Assembly: GCA_018813295.1 (NCBI GenBank) | Contig: JAHJBZ010000014.1 | Location: forward strand, 1 to 64,000 | DNA from: Patescibacteria group bacterium | GTDB lineage: Bacteria; Patescibacteriota; Gracilibacteria; UM-FILTER-43-11 | Direction of reading: 5' to 3' | DNA: 64,000 nucleotides | In this document: piece after piece, positions 17,357-27,286 of the stretch | Layout: every line of letters begins with the position of its first letter | How positions within the stretch are numbered: the stretch's first letter is position 1 | The notes under the pieces: model-generated | Databases searched by the model: none | The model's input: only the letters and a program-made list of their open reading frames with translations | Told to the model about the DNA's origin: nothing | Made by a program: the position numbers and the translations under genes

Positions 17357-17701
17357 TTATATCACGCTTTTGATGTCTTTTGCGATTTGCTTTTTTAGTT
17401 CTTGGAGATCAGTAAATTGTTTTGGAGATCGAATTTTTTTGCCAACTTTAAAGGTAATAAATTGACCGTAAATTTTGTGTGAGAAATTAAGAATGTGTAT
17501 TTCTAGTACCATCGCCTTGTGATGCATTTTTTGGCCAAAATAAAGGGCACCAAGGTATTCTTTTTTACCAATTAAGACTTTACAGGTATATGCTCCGGGT
17601 TTGTTGTAATCAGAAAAACTGCCGATGTTTAAATTGATGGTTGGGAAACCAATTTTTTGTCCTGTTTTTGAACCTGGTTTTACTTTGCGACGGAATTGCA
17701 T
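17357..17701 (-). CDS. Stand-alone riboflavin kinase domain
   Basis: 114 aa 'KTGQKIGFPTINLNIGSFSDYNKPGAYTCKVLIGKKEYLGALYFG...EIHILNFSHKIYGQFITFKVGKKIRSPKQFTDLQELKKQIAKDI' equals the C-terminal flavokinase half of RibF. Confidence 0.8.
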   Translation of the reverse strand: MQFRRKVKPGSKTGQKIGFPTINLNIGSFSDYNKPGAYTCKVLIGKKEYLGALYFGQKMHHKAMVLEIHILNFSHKIYGQFITFKVGKKIRSPKQFTDLQELKKQIAKDIKSVI

Positions 17702-17713
17702 GGGTGAAGAATA

Positions 17714-17753
17714 ATTCTAGAAGGCGCGAATGGCCATTCGCGCCTTCTAGAAT
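17714..17753. repeat. Family A palindrome A2
   Basis: ATTCTAGAAGGCGCGAATGGCCATTCGCGCCTTCTAGAAT (40-nt perfect palindrome). Confidence 0.9.
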
Positions 17754-17765
17754 CTTTATTAATTA

Positions 17766-18314
17766 TTATTTCCATTTAATCGAACATCCCATTGTTGGGT
17801 GTTGTTCTTCGGATATTGGCTGACCGGATAAAATTGCATCCAAGCCCTCTCGGAGTTCTTGTTTTGTGACGAAAGATTCGTCCTTCCAGTTATCATCTAT
17901 CCGACCATGATAGACAAGCTGTCTTGATTTATCGAAAACGTAAATATCGGGTGTACACTGCGCTTTATAGGCTCTTGCAACTGACTGATCTTCGTCATGA
18001 AGATAGACAAAATTAATGCCTTTTTCCTCCACCCAATCTTTCATCGCGTCAAAAGAATCTTCGGGGTAATTAACTGAATCATTTGCATTAATTCCGATCA
18101 GTTGGACGGACTTATCTGCGTAATCGGACTGGATGGAAATTAGGCGATCGATAATTGCATGAACATATGGACAGTGATTACACATAAAAATAAGCACGAG
18201 GACCTCTTTGTCGTTAAAGTCGGACTGGCTATATGTTTTGCCATCAGTTGCCGGCAGATTGAAGTTGATGATTGATGTGCCCATTGGAAGTTTTAGGGAT
18301 TCTAGTAGGGTCAT
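17766..18314 (-). CDS. Thioredoxin/peroxiredoxin (AhpC/TSA-redoxin) family protein
   Basis: 'FNLPATDGKTYSQSDFNDKEVLVLIFMCNHCPYVHAIIDRL...CTPDIYVFDKSRQLVYHGRIDDNW'. Confidence 0.85.
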   Translation of the reverse strand: MTLLESLKLPMGTSIINFNLPATDGKTYSQSDFNDKEVLVLIFMCNHCPYVHAIIDRLISIQSDYADKSVQLIGINANDSVNYPEDSFDAMKDWVEEKGINFVYLHDEDQSVARAYKAQCTPDIYVFDKSRQLVYHGRIDDNWKDESFVTKQELREGLDAILSGQPISEEQHPTMGCSIKWK

Positions 18315-18376
18315 GTTGAAAAAGATTAGATTGTTTACGAAACTAATTCTATCATATAAAATACCTAAGCAAACGT

Positions 18377-18453
<77 letters not shown>

Positions 18454-19023
18454 TTAAACTTCATACAAATAAACCTTATCCTCCTTCTTAACTGGTTTTA
18501 GGTCGTGGATTTGGAAGGAGTTGGAAATTACACGTGTGCCTGGTTTTAAGGTTGGCCAAACTACTTTATAAAACTGTTTCATGGCGCCTGGAAGGAGGTA
18601 GCAGAATATTACATCAGCGTCTTTGTAATCTTGTTTCCAAATGTTGCCGTAACGAATTTGGGCTTTTGATGATTTGAATACGGACATCAGTTTTCCAAAC
18701 AGATAAAGTGGGATGGAGAGTTCGTAACCGATAGCTTTTTTTACAAATGGAGCTGCTGTAAAAACAAAACGTCCGTCTCCACAACCCAGGTCGTAGACAA
18801 TGTCATCGGGGTCTAGATCAGCGAGAGATATCATTGCTTTATGACGTTTTCGGCTTGATGGAACGAATGGACCGCTTGTGATTGCAGCGTAAACACCCGG
18901 CATAATAAGGAGGCCCATGATGATGATAACAAAAAGAGGATCAATCCAGGTTAAGTTGAAAAAATACATTACTGCAATTAGTGCTGCGCCTATGATGAGG
19001 AGGAAAATTGTGCTTTCAGCCAA
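18454..19023 (-). CDS. Membrane-anchored SAM-dependent methyltransferase
   Basis: N-terminal TM helices; 'DDIVYDLGCGDGRFVFTAAPFVKKAIGYELSIPLYLFGKL' motif I. Confidence 0.75.
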   Translation of the reverse strand: MAESTIFLLIIGAALIAVMYFFNLTWIDPLFVIIIMGLLIMPGVYAAITSGPFVPSSRKRHKAMISLADLDPDDIVYDLGCGDGRFVFTAAPFVKKAIGYELSIPLYLFGKLMSVFKSSKAQIRYGNIWKQDYKDADVIFCYLLPGAMKQFYKVVWPTLKPGTRVISNSFQIHDLKPVKKEDKVYLYEV

Positions 19024-19116
19024 TACTTATTACAAAATTACAAAATTATTTATTACAAAATTATCTTAGAGTAAAAACTTCAAATATCAAATAATAATCT
19101 TGTAATAAGCAGAGCG

Positions 19117-20871
19117 TTAATCTTGTAATTTTGTAATCAAGATAGCTCCAGTGTCTGCAGAGGTGACATGGGTGGCATAACGGCCAAGCCAGCCACGTTT
19201 CACTTTGAGTTTGAATGGTTTGAGATCGAGAAGTCGCTTACCAAATTCTTCATCGTTGATATCGAGATGGATTTCTTTTTCGTGGACGTTGATAGTGATC
19301 GAATCGCCGTCTTTTATAATTGCAATTGGGCCGCCTGCAGCAGCTTCTGGAGAAATGTGACCAATACAAAGACCACGTGTACCACCACTAAATCGTCCGT
19401 CGGTGATTAGGGCGGCTTTTATATCTTCGCCTTTTAGGGCCGCGGTTGGAGATAGCATTTCCTGCATTCCGGGGCCACCTTTAGGACCTTCGTAACGGAT
19501 TACAACTACATCGCCATCTTTAATTTGGCGGTTGAGGATAGCCTGCAGTGCATCTTCTTGTGAATCAAAACATTTTGCAGTTCCGGTAAAGTGCATCATG
19601 TCGGGATCGACGCCGGCTGTTTTGACTACGCAGCCTTTTGGAGCTATATTGCCATAAAGGACAGCGAGACCACCAACGAGAGAGAAGGCATCTTCACCAA
19701 TTCTGATTATGTCTCCGTCCGCATCAGGTGCTTTTTTGACACTATCTGATAAGGTTCCTGTGCATGTGACGGAATCCAGTTTTAAAGGTGCTCTGCTGTC
19801 TTGGTGGACGGCTTTTAGTATTGCCGGAACACCGCCGACCTGATCTACATCTTCTATGTGAATTTCGGGACGGGATGGGGAAACTTTGCAGACGTTAGGT
19901 GTAATGTCGGAAAGTTCGTTTAGACGTTCCAGACTATATTCGATACCGGCCTCATTTGCCAGAGCGAGGGTGTGGAGAATTGTGTTTGTGGATCCGCCCA
20001 TCGCAAGATCGAGTATGAAGGCGTTATCGATTGACTGTTTTGTAACAATGTCGAGCGGGCGGATGTCTTTCTTTATCAGACTTGATATGACATCTGGTGC
20101 TTTTTCAAAAAGCTCCATCCTTTCCGGGTTTATTTTATACTTGGTTTTGGTTTTGTTGGACCAGACGGCTGCGGGGATGGTGCCATTGCCAGGCATTGCA
20201 AGGCCGATAGCCTCCGCGAGGCAGTTCATGGAGTTTGCTGTAAACATTCCCGCACAACTCCCACAGGTACGGCAAGCACTGCTGGCCATATCGACTAATT
20301 CTTTTTCTTTGATCTTTCCGGCAGCTTCGGATCCGACTGCTTCGAATACGGAAACGAGATCGGTGTTGTTAGCTCCGGCAAGCATAGCGCCGCCGCTTAT
20401 GTAGAGAGACGGAATATTGAGGCGAACCATGGCGTTAAGCATTCCTGGGGTGATTTTGTCGCAATTTCCGATGCCGATCCATGCATCACATGGGTGAGCG
20501 CCGATAACAGTTTCAATTTGATCTGTGATAAGTTCGCGAGATGCCAATGAATACTTCATTCCAAAATGCCCCATCGCAATTCCATCACAAACAGCTCCGC
20601 CAACATTGCAGTACCAAACGTTGTACCCTTTTTTCTTTAACAGATCGACGAGATATTCGCCTAAAACATTGAGATGAACGTGCCCGGGTATATGTGTGGT
20701 GTAGGAGTTAATAACTGTGATGAATTTTTTCTTTCGATCACTAATGGACTCCATAGTGCCCGTAGCCAGCATAAGCGAAGCTGCGGGAAGCATATGCTTT
20801 CCTTCGGCAACAACACGGCTTCCTTTCTTTTGGATTTGTTCTATCCCTGGGTTGATTGGTTTGTTTGGCAT
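19117..20871 (-). CDS. ilvD: Dihydroxy-acid dehydratase
   Basis: '[31 protein letters not shown]', '[18 protein letters not shown]', '[35 protein letters not shown]', '[29 protein letters not shown]'. Confidence 0.97.
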   Translation of the reverse strand: MPNKPINPGIEQIQKKGSRVVAEGKHMLPAASLMLATGTMESISDRKKKFITVINSYTTHIPGHVHLNVLGEYLVDLLKKKGYNVWYCNVGGAVCDGIAMGHFGMKYSLASRELITDQIETVIGAHPCDAWIGIGNCDKITPGMLNAMVRLNIPSLYISGGAMLAGANNTDLVSVFEAVGSEAAGKIKEKELVDMASSACRTCGSCAGMFTANSMNCLAEAIGLAMPGNGTIPAAVWSNKTKTKYKINPERMELFEKAPDVISSLIKKDIRPLDIVTKQSIDNAFILDLAMGGSTNTILHTLALANEAGIEYSLERLNELSDITPNVCKVSPSRPEIHIEDVDQVGGVPAILKAVHQDSRAPLKLDSVTCTGTLSDSVKKAPDADGDIIRIGEDAFSLVGGLAVLYGNIAPKGCVVKTAGVDPDMMHFTGTAKCFDSQEDALQAILNRQIKDGDVVVIRYEGPKGGPGMQEMLSPTAALKGEDIKAALITDGRFSGGTRGLCIGHISPEAAAGGPIAIIKDGDSITINVHEKEIHLDINDEEFGKRLLDLKPFKLKVKRGWLGRYATHVTSADTGAILITKLQD

Positions 20872-20972
20872 AACTTCTATTAATTTTCAATTTTACAATT
20901 CTCAATTTTACAAATAATTTTCAAGTATCAATTTTCAATCTCTCGAAAATTGCAAAATTGGAAATTGTAAAA

Positions 20973-22058
20973 TTATTTAATCGTATTATAAACATTAATG
21001 GTATCAAGTGCCATTCTCTCTGCTGTAAAGTTTTCCTGGACGTGACTGATGGCGGCTTTTTCGATATCGGACTTTTGGTCTGGATTTTGTAATGCGGTAA
21101 GAATTGTTTTCGCAAGTTTGTTGCTATTTGCCGGGGGCACAAGGAGTCCTGTTTTACCGTGCTGAATGATATCTCGGACACCACCATTATCTGTACCGAT
21201 TGTGAGGATGCCGCTTGCCATTGCTTCAACAAGGACTAACCCGAAAGCTTCTTTGAGGGACGGGAGAACGAAGATATCGGAGGCTTTTAGTATTTGTGGG
21301 ATATCTTTTCGCCACCCAAGGAAATGGATGCTGGGACTGGTATATTGTTCTTTCAACTCATCCTCTATGGGGCCACTGCCCACTAAAATTAATTTGAGAT
21401 TGGGGACTTGAGCTTGTAATTTTTTAAATGCTTCCAGAAGATATTTGTGGCCTTTGCGAGGATGAAGTTCGGCGATGCAAGTTATGATCGTATCACCATT
21501 TTGGACAGGCAGATTTGCCTTATTAATATTGTCCAAAAAGTTGTCTATTTCAATGCCGTTGTGGACTAAGGCAAGCCGATTTTTGGGTACCCCATAATAT
21601 TCGCCAAGCAGTCTAAAATTATCCTGACTGATGGTTATAGTTTGGGCGGTTTTTTGAAGGCAATTTTGTTTAATCAGACGTTTGAGACCTGTTAATTCGA
21701 ATGGATCATGTTCGGTTGTAACAATTGGGACATTAGAATGATGTGCGGCAAAAAATGCATAGCGGCAGCTGCCTGGATTCCAAAGATGGAGATGAATTAA
21801 ATCAAAATTGTCGGACTTGAGAATTTTTTTAAGATGAGTGTAGTGCCGCGGGTCGTGTTTGTGGATTGTGGGAAGTGGGTAGACTTTTTCACACCACTTT
21901 TCAAACTCATCGTGCATCTGGTTTATCTTGCTGTACATGCCTCCGTACGCCAGGCTGACTGAATAACTTTTTTTATTAAGGTATTTGGTGAGCAAGAGCA
22001 TTTGTTTTTCCGCCCCCCCAATATTTGGCGTGTCGGTGTAGAAGAGGATTTTTTTCAT
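20973..22058 (-). CDS. Family 4-type glycosyltransferase
   Basis: 'TDTPNIGGAEKQMLLLTKYL', 'ITCIAELHPRKGHKYLLEAFKKLQAQVPNLKLILVGSGP', 'FVLPSLKEAFGLVLVEAMASGILTIGTDNGGVRDII'. Confidence 0.93.
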   Translation of the reverse strand: MKKILFYTDTPNIGGAEKQMLLLTKYLNKKSYSVSLAYGGMYSKINQMHDEFEKWCEKVYPLPTIHKHDPRHYTHLKKILKSDNFDLIHLHLWNPGSCRYAFFAAHHSNVPIVTTEHDPFELTGLKRLIKQNCLQKTAQTITISQDNFRLLGEYYGVPKNRLALVHNGIEIDNFLDNINKANLPVQNGDTIITCIAELHPRKGHKYLLEAFKKLQAQVPNLKLILVGSGPIEDELKEQYTSPSIHFLGWRKDIPQILKASDIFVLPSLKEAFGLVLVEAMASGILTIGTDNGGVRDIIQHGKTGLLVPPANSNKLAKTILTALQNPDQKSDIEKAAISHVQENFTAERMALDTINVYNTIK

Positions 22059-22111
22059 GATTTAATTCTATGCAAATGAGGGAAAAAGAGCAAATTGTTG
22101 ATAATCGGCTC

Positions 22112-22149
22112 CCCCCGAAGGCGCGAATGGCCATTCGCGCCTTCGGGGG
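22112..22149. repeat. Family A palindrome A3
   Basis: CCCCCGAAGGCGCGAATGGCCATTCGCGCCTTCGGGGG. Confidence 0.9.
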
Positions 22150-22182
22150 AACGGTAATTTATCGCGCTTATCATGCTGTAAT

Positions 22183-22211
22183 TTGACATCAATATCCTCT
22201 TTTGCAATAAT
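22183..22211 (+). promoter_or_regulatory. Candidate promoter for the 873-aa secreted protein
   Basis: TTGACA, 17-nt spacer, AATAAT. Confidence 0.35.
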
Positions 22212-22303
22212 AAAGATGTAAATCAGGTATTTTTCTTAGCAAATCTCCAAAAACGGAAACTAATATCAACGCGTTAGCTTTTTAAATCTCTAACAAATTT
22301 ATT

Positions 22304-24925
22304 ATGTTAAATTTGAAAATTTGCCGACGATATTTAGCCTCTATTGTAATTATTGGTTTAATTTTGTCGGTTTTTCCTTTTGGAACAGAATTAGCTTACG
22401 CGAAAGCTGATTATTCATGGACTATTACGAAAAGTTCTTTGAGCGGAAGCACTAAAGACGGAACTAAAACCCATGTTTATTTTGAGGTAAAGAATACGGG
22501 TAAAAAGACGTTTGATTACTATATGACAGATCATGGTAACACGTGGATGGAAACTTATCGTGATGGAGATAATAAAAATGCTTCAAATTGGATGGAATTA
22601 AAACCTGGGAATACACACAAATTTCGCGTTGCACTTGATGGGCGCGATCGTGCTGCCCCCGGAACACACAGAGACACTTTGACCGTTAAGAGGAAGCAGG
22701 GGAATAAGACTTATAATATACCTGTAACTTTTACTGTTATTGCCAAAAAACCAGAAGCCTCTTACCCCAACAGCGCAAGCATTAATGAGACTGTGAGAGC
22801 TGGTGAAAAAGACAAAACAAATTATTTTAAGATTAAAAATTCCGGTGACGACACACTGGTATATCAGCTTTATACAACTCCAAGGGCTGATTGGTTGAGT
22901 TACAGAAGGCCTGATAAAAATTTAGTTAAAAGTTATAAATATTATCTTGAGCCAGGTAACAGCCATACTATTTATGCAGACTTGGATGCCAGTGGAATTA
23001 CCAATAATGCTGATTTAAGGACGGATATGAAAATTGTAACTAATGACGGCACTAAACTAATAGGAGCCCAGATGCATGTTCGACTTCCTTCTGATGAAAA
23101 TGCTCTAAAAAAGCAGAAATTAATCAAGCTGGAGGCAAAAAGTGATGATCCAAGGGATTGGATAATGCGTCCTGATAACAAATTAAGCTTAATATTGGAG
23201 ATCAGAAATACCGGTGGCAGTACCTGGGTGAATAATAGTGACGTGAAATATGGAATTCGTCATGTTGATGGTGTTAATTGGACACCAAGGAGTGAATATT
23301 ATGTAAACTCAGCCAAAAAAACCAGTGACTTATGGATAGTAAAATTACCTATGATTATTCCTGGCTCAACGGATCCAAGCAGTTATACAACTAAATGGCG
23401 AATGTTTAGAGAGGTGAATGGAGTGAAAACCGATTTTGGCTTAACTTTTGAGCAGGAAATTGAGACCGACCCCTACAAAAATGCAGTATCTACCACATTA
23501 AAAAGATTGAGGCATGAAGTAACTGGAGATTATTTATACACAAATAATCCTACCGAAGTTGATTCGGCAATTTTAAATGGATATACGTTTGAAGCAGTTA
23601 TGGGGAATGTTTCTGCAGAAAAATTTGATGGCAGCACTGAAATACATAGACTTTATAAAGATAACCACCATTATTACACAGACGAATATGGTGAATATGA
23701 TGCATTAGTAAAAAGTGGTTGGAGAAATGAGGGCAGTTATTGGTTACATAAAGCTAACAGCAATCAATACGATGTGCACAGGATTTATAGTTTTTACAAT
23801 GGCGCAGGCCGTCATTTAATAAGCAGTAATTCGGGTGGCGAAGGCGATTTTAAACAACATAAAAATGATCTTGGTTATATTGTTAAAAATACCACTGAAC
23901 CAGCTGACATTGCTTTAAGTGCAGAAAGCATTGATTTCGGAACTATATTTAAAGGTGAAACTTATACTGAGACTTTCAGGATTGAAAATACCGGCCAGCA
24001 AATGTTAAGTGGCAATATTTCACCTGATGGACAATTTGGCGTTACCCCGACCTCTTATAGCTTGATCTACAATCAACCGAATCATAATAAAAAAGAAAAT
24101 GTTGAAGTAAAAATTACTCCAAATTCTACTGGTAATTTTTCCGGAAAAATTAAAATAACCAGTAATGATCCTGATGCTGGTGAAAAAACAAAGTGGGTGA
24201 CAGTAAAAGCGAAGGTTGTTGAAAAACCGACACAGCAGGAGTTAAATGAAATAATTGATTATGCCAATACAGGAAAAACTCCTAGCGATAATGTTAAGAA
24301 AATAATAGAGGATTTATCTGATAAACCATATGCTGAGAATTTTGAATTAAGAGATTGGGTATTGGATTTTATTATTTCTATAGGATGGTATAAAGTGTCT
24401 GATAATGAATATTTTGATCCTGTTGCATCCGGCATTTGGTACGATGGCGCACTTGCTTTAAATGCTTTGGGTTATGATACTGCGGCTTATTTATTAAAAC
24501 GTTCAATAAGCACATCAAACCCAATAAGCTTTTCATCTGGCAGCAGCAGCAATATGGATAAGCGTATTGTTAGCCAAATAAGATCCACTTCTTTTTATAG
24601 GAATTTAATAAGTCAAATTGCTTTAAAGCTTGGTGCTGGTGTATATGATAATTTTACTGGTAGTGGCGGATCTACTTTTAGTAGCGGTGATAATACTGAT
24701 TTGTATCTTGGAATATTTAATTTTAGCTATAGCTATACAGTAAAGAGGATTGGCGCTCGTACATATTCTGTAAGTTTTATTATTTCCGATACATATGATT
24801 TTAAGCGTGAGCGATATGACAGCTTTGTTAATTGGGCAAATAACGCAGCTGATTTAAGCCAGGCAACTAATGTTTTGAATGAATATGGAATAAAGATATA
24901 TATAAATGACCTGATAAGTATTTAG
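22304..24925 (+). CDS. Secreted repeat protein: NTG/SPD-2-like Ig modules, DUF5648-like beta-trefoil module, unassigned C-terminal domain
   Basis: Signal peptide; two N-terminal 'F(E/K)(V/I)KN(T/S)G..T..Y' repeats; 'VHRIYSFYNGAGRHLISSNSGGEGDFKQHKNDLGYIV' resembles DUF5648; 'DIALSAESIDFGTIFKGETYTETFRIENTG' resembles ASPM-SPD2-Hydin. Confidence 0.75.
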   Translation: MLNLKICRRYLASIVIIGLILSVFPFGTELAYAKADYSWTITKSSLSGSTKDGTKTHVYFEVKNTGKKTFDYYMTDHGNTWMETYRDGDNKNASNWMELKPGNTHKFRVALDGRDRAAPGTHRDTLTVKRKQGNKTYNIPVTFTVIAKKPEASYPNSASINETVRAGEKDKTNYFKIKNSGDDTLVYQLYTTPRADWLSYRRPDKNLVKSYKYYLEPGNSHTIYADLDASGITNNADLRTDMKIVTNDGTKLIGAQMHVRLPSDENALKKQKLIKLEAKSDDPRDWIMRPDNKLSLILEIRNTGGSTWVNNSDVKYGIRHVDGVNWTPRSEYYVNSAKKTSDLWIVKLPMIIPGSTDPSSYTTKWRMFREVNGVKTDFGLTFEQEIETDPYKNAVSTTLKRLRHEVTGDYLYTNNPTEVDSAILNGYTFEAVMGNVSAEKFDGSTEIHRLYKDNHHYYTDEYGEYDALVKSGWRNEGSYWLHKANSNQYDVHRIYSFYNGAGRHLISSNSGGEGDFKQHKNDLGYIVKNTTEPADIALSAESIDFGTIFKGETYTETFRIENTGQQMLSGNISPDGQFGVTPTSYSLIYNQPNHNKKENVEVKITPNSTGNFSGKIKITSNDPDAGEKTKWVTVKAKVVEKPTQQELNEIIDYANTGKTPSDNVKKIIEDLSDKPYAENFELRDWVLDFIISIGWYKVSDNEYFDPVASGIWYDGALALNALGYDTAAYLLKRSISTSNPISFSSGSSSNMDKRIVSQIRSTSFYRNLISQIALKLGAGVYDNFTGSGGSTFSSGDNTDLYLGIFNFSYSYTVKRIGARTYSVSFIISDTYDFKRERYDSFVNWANNAADLSQATNVLNEYGIKIYINDLISI

Positions 24926-24989
24926 AAAAAATAATTTATTCTTGAATTGCAAAAGCGCTTATGTTAACCTTTCCACGCTAAAAAAGCGT

Positions 24990-25065
24990 GGGTGTTTAGC
25001 TCAGTTGGTAGAGCAGTAGCCTCTTAAGCTATTGGTCCTGGGTTCGAGTCCCAGAACACCCACCA
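24990..25065 (+). tRNA. tRNA-Lys (anticodon CTT)
   Basis: GGGTGTT/AACACCC acceptor, GCTC..GAGC D stem, GTAGC-CTCTTAA-GCTAT anticodon arm, CTGGGTTCGAGTCCCAG T arm, CCA encoded. Confidence 0.96.
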
Positions 25066-25068
25066 AAA

Positions 25069-25296
25069 TTACTTCGCTTTTTCGCCGATCCCAAAAAAGC
25101 TTCTAAATTTATCTCGCATATTTTTTATAAAAGGAAAAACTTCTCCCAAAATATCACACGGTTTTTCCGGAACGTTATAACTTTCCAATCCAAGATAATC
25201 GCGGATGGTTTTTATGAAATTAAGTTTTTCAAGCGGGTGACGGGTATCAATGGCGACACCCTGAAAAGCCTGTGTTGTACTAGGGGCAACATTCAT
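25069..25296 (-). CDS. Small hypothetical protein
   Basis: 75-aa ORF immediately downstream of tRNA-Lys on the opposite strand; no recognised domain. Confidence 0.35.
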   Translation of the reverse strand: MNVAPSTTQAFQGVAIDTRHPLEKLNFIKTIRDYLGLESYNVPEKPCDILGEVFPFIKNMRDKFRSFFGIGEKAK

Positions 25297-25388
25297 GTTT
25301 TTGGAGGTAACTTTATAAACTCTCTATTTTTCGGCGGGGAGTATATAGATTAAATCTCCAGGTGTCAAGGGTTTTAGGGTTTACGGGT

Positions 25389-25406
25389 TTGGAGTCCGGA
25401 CTCCAA
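25389..25406. repeat. Iterated palindrome TTGGAGTCCGGACTCCAA (family G)
   Basis: Core GAGTCCGGACTC; other copies at 25470-25483, 25964-25975, 40009-40020, 40447-40458, 40509-40530; 11/12 copy near 28063-28074. Confidence 0.85.
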
Positions 25407-25483
25407 TGAATTGGCTTACCTACAACAAAAAACTGACTCGCATGTCAAAGTGGGTGATGGAAAATCATTGGAGTCCGGACTCC

Positions 25484-26728
25484 TTACAGTTTTTTTCTAA
25501 CAATAAATCCCTCTTCCACCTTTTCAGGTACTTCAAAAACAATGGAAAATCCCTGACCGGCGTGGGCCACATCAATATCTTCTCCTGTTTTAGCATCTTT
25601 AAAGTTACTGAGAGTTATTGGGATGGTTTTTTCAGGGGCTATGATATCCAATTTATCCCCTTTTTCTAAACGATTACGTATTTCCATTGTTACGTTTTTA
25701 CCATCTACCTTTCGGATAATACCGGCAAAACAGAACTGATCGTTATAATTTGATCGATCTTCATAATTTTGGCCTTCTGCACCAGGCTTGTCGTACCAAA
25801 AGCCAGTGAAATAACCGCGTGTATTAATGGATTCTATGAGCTCCAGTATTTCAGGTGTCGGCGGTTTTCCTTCCATTGCCAGATCGAGAGCTTCCCTGTA
25901 AGCACGGGTTGCAATGGCAACGTAGTATGGGGTTTTGTGACGTCCTTCGATTTTAAGTGAATCGAGTCCGGACTCCACTAAATCTTTCAGATGTTCGATC
26001 ATACACATGTCTTTTGAGCTCATGAGGTGTGTGCCGGTGTCATCTTCTTCTATTGGTATATATTCCCCAGGGCGCATCTCTTCTTCGATGTGGACTTTGT
26101 ATTTCCAGCGACAGCAATGCGCGCACATTCCTTCGTTTGCATCACGAGATGCCATAAAACTGGAAAGTAAACAGCGGCCAGAATATGCCATACACATAGC
26201 ACCATGTACGAAGCTTTCTAGCTCGACTTCAATCCCCTTTTTGGATAGTTCTCTACGAATTTGTTTAAGTTCACGCAAGCTAACTTCGCGGCCTAAAACG
26301 ACTCTTTCTGCACCTTGATTAGCCCAAAATTCAATACCAGCGGAGTTTAGGATGTTGGCTTGCGTGCTGATATGAATTGGAATCCATGGACATTCTTTTT
26401 TTAGTATCATCACAATGCCAACGTCGGAAACGAGAATGCCATCCGGGTCTAATTTTTTCTTGTGAAGTTTTTTGAGATATTCAATTTCTTTTTCCAAAAA
26501 ATTCAAACGACTTTCATGGGCATGAATGTTCATTGTTAGATAGATTTTTTTACCCAATTCATTTTTAAGACGCAGTGCCTCTTCCAGATCTTCATTGCTC
26601 ATCTCATTTTCCCGCACTCTCATGCTCATGGATTTGATACCCATATAACAAGCATCCGCGCCATAACGGAATGCGGTCTTGAGTTTTTCCAGGTCGCCTG
26701 CGGGGGAGAGGAGTTCGGGTTTGTTCAT
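25484..26728 (-). CDS. Peptidase U32 family protein (tRNA hydroxylation TrhP-like)
   Basis: 'PELLSPAGDLEKLKTAFRYGADACYMG', 'LESFVHGAMCMAYSGRCLLSSFMASRDANEGMCAHCCRWKY', 'SLKIEGRHKTPYYVAIATRAYREALD'. Confidence 0.93.
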   Translation of the reverse strand: MNKPELLSPAGDLEKLKTAFRYGADACYMGIKSMSMRVRENEMSNEDLEEALRLKNELGKKIYLTMNIHAHESRLNFLEKEIEYLKKLHKKKLDPDGILVSDVGIVMILKKECPWIPIHISTQANILNSAGIEFWANQGAERVVLGREVSLRELKQIRRELSKKGIEVELESFVHGAMCMAYSGRCLLSSFMASRDANEGMCAHCCRWKYKVHIEEEMRPGEYIPIEEDDTGTHLMSSKDMCMIEHLKDLVESGLDSLKIEGRHKTPYYVAIATRAYREALDLAMEGKPPTPEILELIESINTRGYFTGFWYDKPGAEGQNYEDRSNYNDQFCFAGIIRKVDGKNVTMEIRNRLEKGDKLDIIAPEKTIPITLSNFKDAKTGEDIDVAHAGQGFSIVFEVPEKVEEGFIVRKKL

Positions 26729-26772
26729 AGCTTGTATATTTTAGGACAAATTTTGATATAATCAAATTACTT

Positions 26773-27195
26773 ATGGAAAATGATTGGTTTAAATTTGATC
26801 GGGATAAACAAACAATTACCGTCAAACTCAACGGTAAAAAGGAGTTTGTGATCGATAAAAATAATGTCGACATCTCTTATTTTTCCGGTGGGCCAGGCGG
26901 TCAAAATGTGAATAGGAACCTGAAAGGGGTTCAGCTTATTTTTCGTATTCCAGGCGATTTTATACTCGCTTCAAAAAAGACTCAGCAGCTGGTAACCAGG
27001 GTTATGGGTAAGCGTAGTCTTCATCATAATCTTCAGACTGCATTTGAACAATTGGCTCATAAAGTTCACTCATATTTTTACATTCCGCCGAGACGCAAAG
27101 AAACTAAGGTGCCGAAGAGGGCGAAGGAGAAACGACTTACGGATAAGAAAATGAGGGGTCAAAAAAAACAATCTCGTAAAGCTGTCGACTTTTAA
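26773..27195 (+). CDS. arfB: ArfB/YaeJ/ICT1-type peptidyl-tRNA hydrolase (ribosome rescue)
   Basis: RF-1 GGQ motif 'YFSGGPGGQNVNRNLKGVQLIFRI' and basic tail 'RRKETKVPKRAKEKRLTDKKMRGQKKQSRK'; lacks RF1/RF2 domains 1-2. Confidence 0.8.
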   Translation: MENDWFKFDRDKQTITVKLNGKKEFVIDKNNVDISYFSGGPGGQNVNRNLKGVQLIFRIPGDFILASKKTQQLVTRVMGKRSLHHNLQTAFEQLAHKVHSYFYIPPRRKETKVPKRAKEKRLTDKKMRGQKKQSRKAVDF

Positions 27196-27286
27196 TTCTA
27201 AAATTTACAATTTTCAATTTTCAAATAATGTGTAGAATGTTTTACCGTAAATAGGTTTGTAAATTGTGAATTTAAAATTGTAAATT

